Shown here one piece after another: positions 4,807 through 7,132 of a stretch of 7,132 nucleotides of DNA. The notes under the pieces were generated by a model. The model saw nothing but the letters and a program-made list of their open reading frames with translations, was not told where the DNA came from and did no database searches. How positions within the stretch are numbered: the stretch's first letter is position 1; each line of letters begins with the position of its first letter. The DNA lies in contig JAKADD010000128.1 in assembly GCA_021820825.1 (NCBI GenBank), positions 1 to 7,132 of the forward strand, read 5' to 3'. The stretch is from Bacillota bacterium (GTDB taxonomy: Bacteria; Bacillota; Bacilli; Alicyclobacillales; SLC66). Made by a program: the position numbers and the translations under genes.

Positions 4807-6393
4807 TCACCTCAGTCCCAATGTCTCACGCAGGGCCGCCTTGTGAATTTTGCCTGTGCTCGTGATGGGCAAGGTCTCCACGAACAGAAACTGGTCTGGA
4901 GCCCAAAACTTCGGAATCCGTCCAGATGTGACCGCGTCATCCATGAATTCACGCAGATCCACTTCAGACACCGACGTCCGGGCTTGAATCACAGCGATCG
5001 GCCGTTCGCCCCATTTGTCATCCGGTTGGGCCAGGACGGACACTGCGGCCACCGCAGGGTGTTCCGACAGCACAGCTTCCAGCATTCCCGTTGGAATCCA
5101 CTCGCCGCCGCTTTTCACAGCGTCTTTTTGGCGATCGACCACGTAGAAGCTGCCGTCCGGAAAGCGGACGGCAAGGTCTCCTGTGCGAAACCATCCGTCG
5201 ATGTAGGCGGCGCGGCTGTGTTCCTCATCGTGCAGGTATCCGTCCGGCAACCATGGGCTGCGCACCCAGATTTCGCCCATGGTTCGGCCGTCCTGGGGAA
5301 CGGTCATACTGCTGTCATCACGCACCTGGACATCGACAAACGGGAGCGGGCTCGTGCGGGTGGACAGCGCTTGCAGGGTGTCCGGTGAAGAGGGATCCCG
5401 GTCCATCCCTCGCGGAATGACCGAGATGCTGGTGGCCAGTTGGTCCGAACCCCCATAGATCAGGCTAAACGAGACACCGTTTTTTGCGGCGCGCTGTGCG
5501 AGCCCGGACGTTAACAGACTCCCGCCCGTCAGCACCCTGAGCGGCAGCGCCTGATCCGCCGCCTCCGCCTCGTCGAGGAGCATGTGAAGTTGCGTCGGAA
5601 CCATGTTGCTCCAGGTGACGCCTTCGCGCGCTATGAGCTCCAGTTGCTCCTTGGCCGTCGCGCGCTCAGGCAATACCAGTTTGGCGCCCATGTAGGGAGG
5701 AAAAAATGCGGCGCCCCAAGCGTGGATGTGAAAAAAGGGGATCAGCGGCATGATCGTGTCCGCACTGGAAAGCCTTGCCCCGGTCGGATGCAGGGCCAAG
5801 TGGTTGGCAATCTGCAATGGGGCAAGAAACATGTCGCGCTGGGTATACTGCAGCCCTTTCGGACGCCCGGTGGTGCCGGTGGTATAGAAAATCGAATACG
5901 GGTCATCTTCCGCAACGCGGTTGGCGTGGTCCGGCACCACGAGGCTGCCCTCAGCGACGAGGGCTTCGTAGGTTCGTTCGTGGTCGTGGTCGACGCCGAG
6001 TTCCGCGTCCGTCAGCCAGACCCAGTTCGGGAATTGATCGCGCAACTTACCGACCGGGCCCGCAAACCCCTCCCACACAAACAGCCACTCATCCTGTGCG
6101 TGGGTTATGGTGTAGAGAAGGTCGGCGGCGGCAAGCCGGAAATTGAGAGTGTGAATGACAGCTCCGACCATCGAGAGCGCGTATTGAAGTTCGAGGTAGC
6201 GGTGGCTGTTGACATCCATTACTCCGACCACTGTGCCTTTGCGAACGCCCAGGCGGGTGAGGCGATCGGCGACCCGGACGGCCCGTTCCCACACCGACTG
6301 GTAGGTCAAACGATGCGGTCCGCTCACGACTTCCACTTGCCCGTGTTGGGCCAAGGAAGAGTACAGCAGTTCGTGGATCACGAGTTTACGCAT
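4807..6393 (-). CDS. Acyl-CoA synthetase (AMP-binding, medium/long-chain fatty-acid-CoA ligase type)
   Basis: This ANL-superfamily ligase of 528 residues would activate a carboxylic acid with ATP through an acyl-AMP and transfer it to CoA. Visible motifs are the phosphate loop YTTGTTGRPKG (170-180), the YGGSD motif (313-317, in place of the usual YGxTE), GWFRTGDLA (400-408) with Asp406 for ribose binding, the hinge VDRQKDAVKSGGEWI (418-432) and the catalytic Lys515 in TSTGKIHKAA. Length is normal and no lesion is seen. The start ATG (complement of 6391-6393) has GGGAGG 9 bases upstream and overlaps the end of the acyl-CoA dehydrogenase gene by 8 bp, so the two are surely co-transcribed and likely translationally coupled. 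A fatty-acid substrate fits the partner, but chain length or aromatic substrates cannot be settled from sequence. Confidence 0.93.
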   Translation of the reverse strand: MRKLVIHELLYSSLAQHGQVEVVSGPHRLTYQSVWERAVRVADRLTRLGVRKGTVVGVMDVNSHRYLELQYALSMVGAVIHTLNFRLAAADLLYTITHAQDEWLFVWEGFAGPVGKLRDQFPNWVWLTDAELGVDHDHERTYEALVAEGSLVVPDHANRVAEDDPYSIFYTTGTTGRPKGLQYTQRDMFLAPLQIANHLALHPTGARLSSADTIMPLIPFFHIHAWGAAFFPPYMGAKLVLPERATAKEQLELIAREGVTWSNMVPTQLHMLLDEAEAADQALPLRVLTGGSLLTSGLAQRAAKNGVSFSLIYGGSDQLATSISVIPRGMDRDPSSPDTLQALSTRTSPLPFVDVQVRDDSSMTVPQDGRTMGEIWVRSPWLPDGYLHDEEHSRAAYIDGWFRTGDLAVRFPDGSFYVVDRQKDAVKSGGEWIPTGMLEAVLSEHPAVAAVSVLAQPDDKWGERPIAVIQARTSVSEVDLREFMDDAVTSGRIPKFWAPDQFLFVETLPITSTGKIHKAALRETLGLR

Positions 6394-7132
6394 CGAGCCC
6401 AGCCTCCCATATCAGCTTCAGGTCGAGTGCGGACACCGGATACTCTTCGTGGCGAAGGAAATGCGCGGCGTAGAGTTCAGCCAGTTGCGCGTAGCGTGGG
6501 CCGCCGGTCTCAGCCAACCTATATAGCAGCCCGATCTGCGCGGAGTCGGCCAGAGTGGTCAGGGCGTGCTTGGCGTACCACTGCGCTTCTTCCGGATTTC
6601 TCAGGCTGGCCAGGTGCTGCACGGTCTGCTCCATCGTCTCGGCGGCCAGCCGTGCGGCATCCGTGTCGGCACGCCTTAGCATCGGCAGGAATTCGGCGAG
6701 AAAGGGTTCGTGCGCCTGCTTTTTCTGCATCGCTTCGAGTAGGTCGAGCGCCTGGATGTTGCTCGGTCCTTCCCAAATCGGAGTGATCAGGGCTTCCCGG
6801 TGCCAGCGCGCCACCGCGTACTCCTCAAGGAACCCGAGTCCACCGAAAAGTTCCATCGCAGTCGCCGTAATGAAGGCGGCGTGCTCGGCTGTGCGGTTTT
6901 TCGCCAAATGGCTGAGGAAGCGGGCGTAGTGATAAGCGGGTGAATAAGGCGGCCGTTCATGCCAGGCCTTGTCAAAGGCGTCCACGGCGTGGAAAGCCAG
7001 TGCGGTGCCGGCGGCCATACGGACGGCCAGATCCACGAGATCGCGACGGATGAGCGGGTGTTCGACGAGCCGTTTGCCAAAGGTTTCCCGATGCTGTACG
7101 CGCCCCAGCACCTCAAGCTGGGCTTTCTTTGC
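6386..7132 (-). CDS. Acyl-CoA dehydrogenase, C-terminal part
   Basis: The gene runs off the right edge; 248 residues of the C-terminal part are visible and the frame stays open to the last base, so the true start is outside. It would be an FAD enzyme introducing the alpha-beta double bond in acyl-CoA. The RVQHRETFGKRLVEHPLIR stretch and MELFGGLGFLEEYAVARWHR are C-terminal helical-domain hallmarks, and IWEGPSNIQALDLLEAM carries the Glu of the WEG motif at the usual catalytic-base position of this family. About 110 residues follow that motif, longer than short-chain enzymes and reminiscent of AidB-like or long-chain members. Its TAA overlaps the start of the acyl-CoA synthetase gene by 8 bp, pointing to a shared acyl degradation operon. 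Substrate is not determinable here. Confidence 0.9.
   Translation of the reverse strand, partial: AKKAQLEVLGRVQHRETFGKRLVEHPLIRRDLVDLAVRMAAGTALAFHAVDAFDKAWHERPPYSPAYHYARFLSHLAKNRTAEHAAFITATAMELFGGLGFLEEYAVARWHREALITPIWEGPSNIQALDLLEAMQKKQAHEPFLAEFLPMLRRADTDAARLAAETMEQTVQHLASLRNPEEAQWYAKHALTTLADSAQIGLLYRLAETGGPRYAQLAELYAAHFLRHEEYPVSALDLKLIWEAGLDA
6403..6408 (-). promoter_or_regulatory. Ribosome binding site of the acyl-CoA synthetase gene
   Basis: On the minus strand GGGAGG lies 9 bases before the ATG at 6393 and inside the end of the acyl-CoA dehydrogenase gene. It supports this start and reinitiation by ribosomes finishing the upstream gene. Confidence 0.65.

Noticed and set aside
4792..5388. 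Plus-strand frame of 198 codons after the cyclase
   Set aside because: It is antisense to the end of the acyl-CoA synthetase and has no family resemblance or clear ribosome site.
5584..6786. 400-codon plus-strand open frame opposite the acyl-CoA genes
   Set aside because: It is antisense to two clear enzymes, spans their junction and gives a translation with no recognisable domain; GC-rich coding DNA often leaves such shadow frames.

Overview
The window reads as ordinary chromosomal DNA of a Gram-positive, Bacillota-like bacterium of moderate GC. The signs are an AbrB/SpoVT-type transition-state regulator with a strong Bacillus-style ribosome binding site, a class D-like sortase, and a secreted protein ending in a cell-wall-sorting-like tail. 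A spore-forming or acidophilic relative of Alicyclobacillus or Sulfobacillus would fit, but that is a guess from gene style only.

Layout, left to right. (1) Bases 3-830, plus strand: the 3' part of a secreted ice-binding-like (DUF3494) surface protein, with a Thr/Pro/Val-rich stalk built on 27-bp tandem repeats and a C-terminal SPVTG + hydrophobic + RRRR tail. (2) 907-1998, plus strand: a sortase with visible His/Cys/Arg catalytic residues and an unusual C-terminal extension of about 160 residues. The two look like a substrate-plus-enzyme surface anchoring pair. (3) 1999-2391: a 393-base gene-free stretch holding a 149-bp structure bounded by 24-bp imperfect inverted repeats (MITE- or IS-relic-like), a perfect 15-bp palindrome and smaller hairpins. 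(4) 2392-2646, plus strand: a small AbrB-family regulator with a four-cysteine zinc-ribbon-like tail. (5) 2647-2949: a second gene-free stretch with an AT-rich 22-bp dyad, an extended -10 promoter candidate, a GC-rich hairpin and a possible tiny leader ORF. (6) 2950-4770, plus strand: a soluble three-PAS diguanylate cyclase with intact GGDEF motif and inhibitory RxxD site. (7) 4807-6393 and 6386-7132, minus strand: an acyl-CoA synthetase translationally coupled (8-bp overlap) to the end of an acyl-CoA dehydrogenase, forming a fatty-acid or related acyl catabolic operon that converges on the cyclase gene with a 36-bp gap.

How the genes could work together: the left part combines surface protein display (adhesin plus sortase), a transition-state regulator and a cyclic-di-GMP synthase, all classes linked elsewhere to surface or biofilm lifestyle. 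That functional link is inference from adjacency. The right part is ordinary acyl-CoA metabolism. I found no RNA gene, CRISPR array, intact transposase or toxin-antitoxin/defence system. The most unusual items are the non-canonical sortase substrate signal, the sortase C-terminal extension, and the long inverted repeat between the sortase and abrB-like genes.
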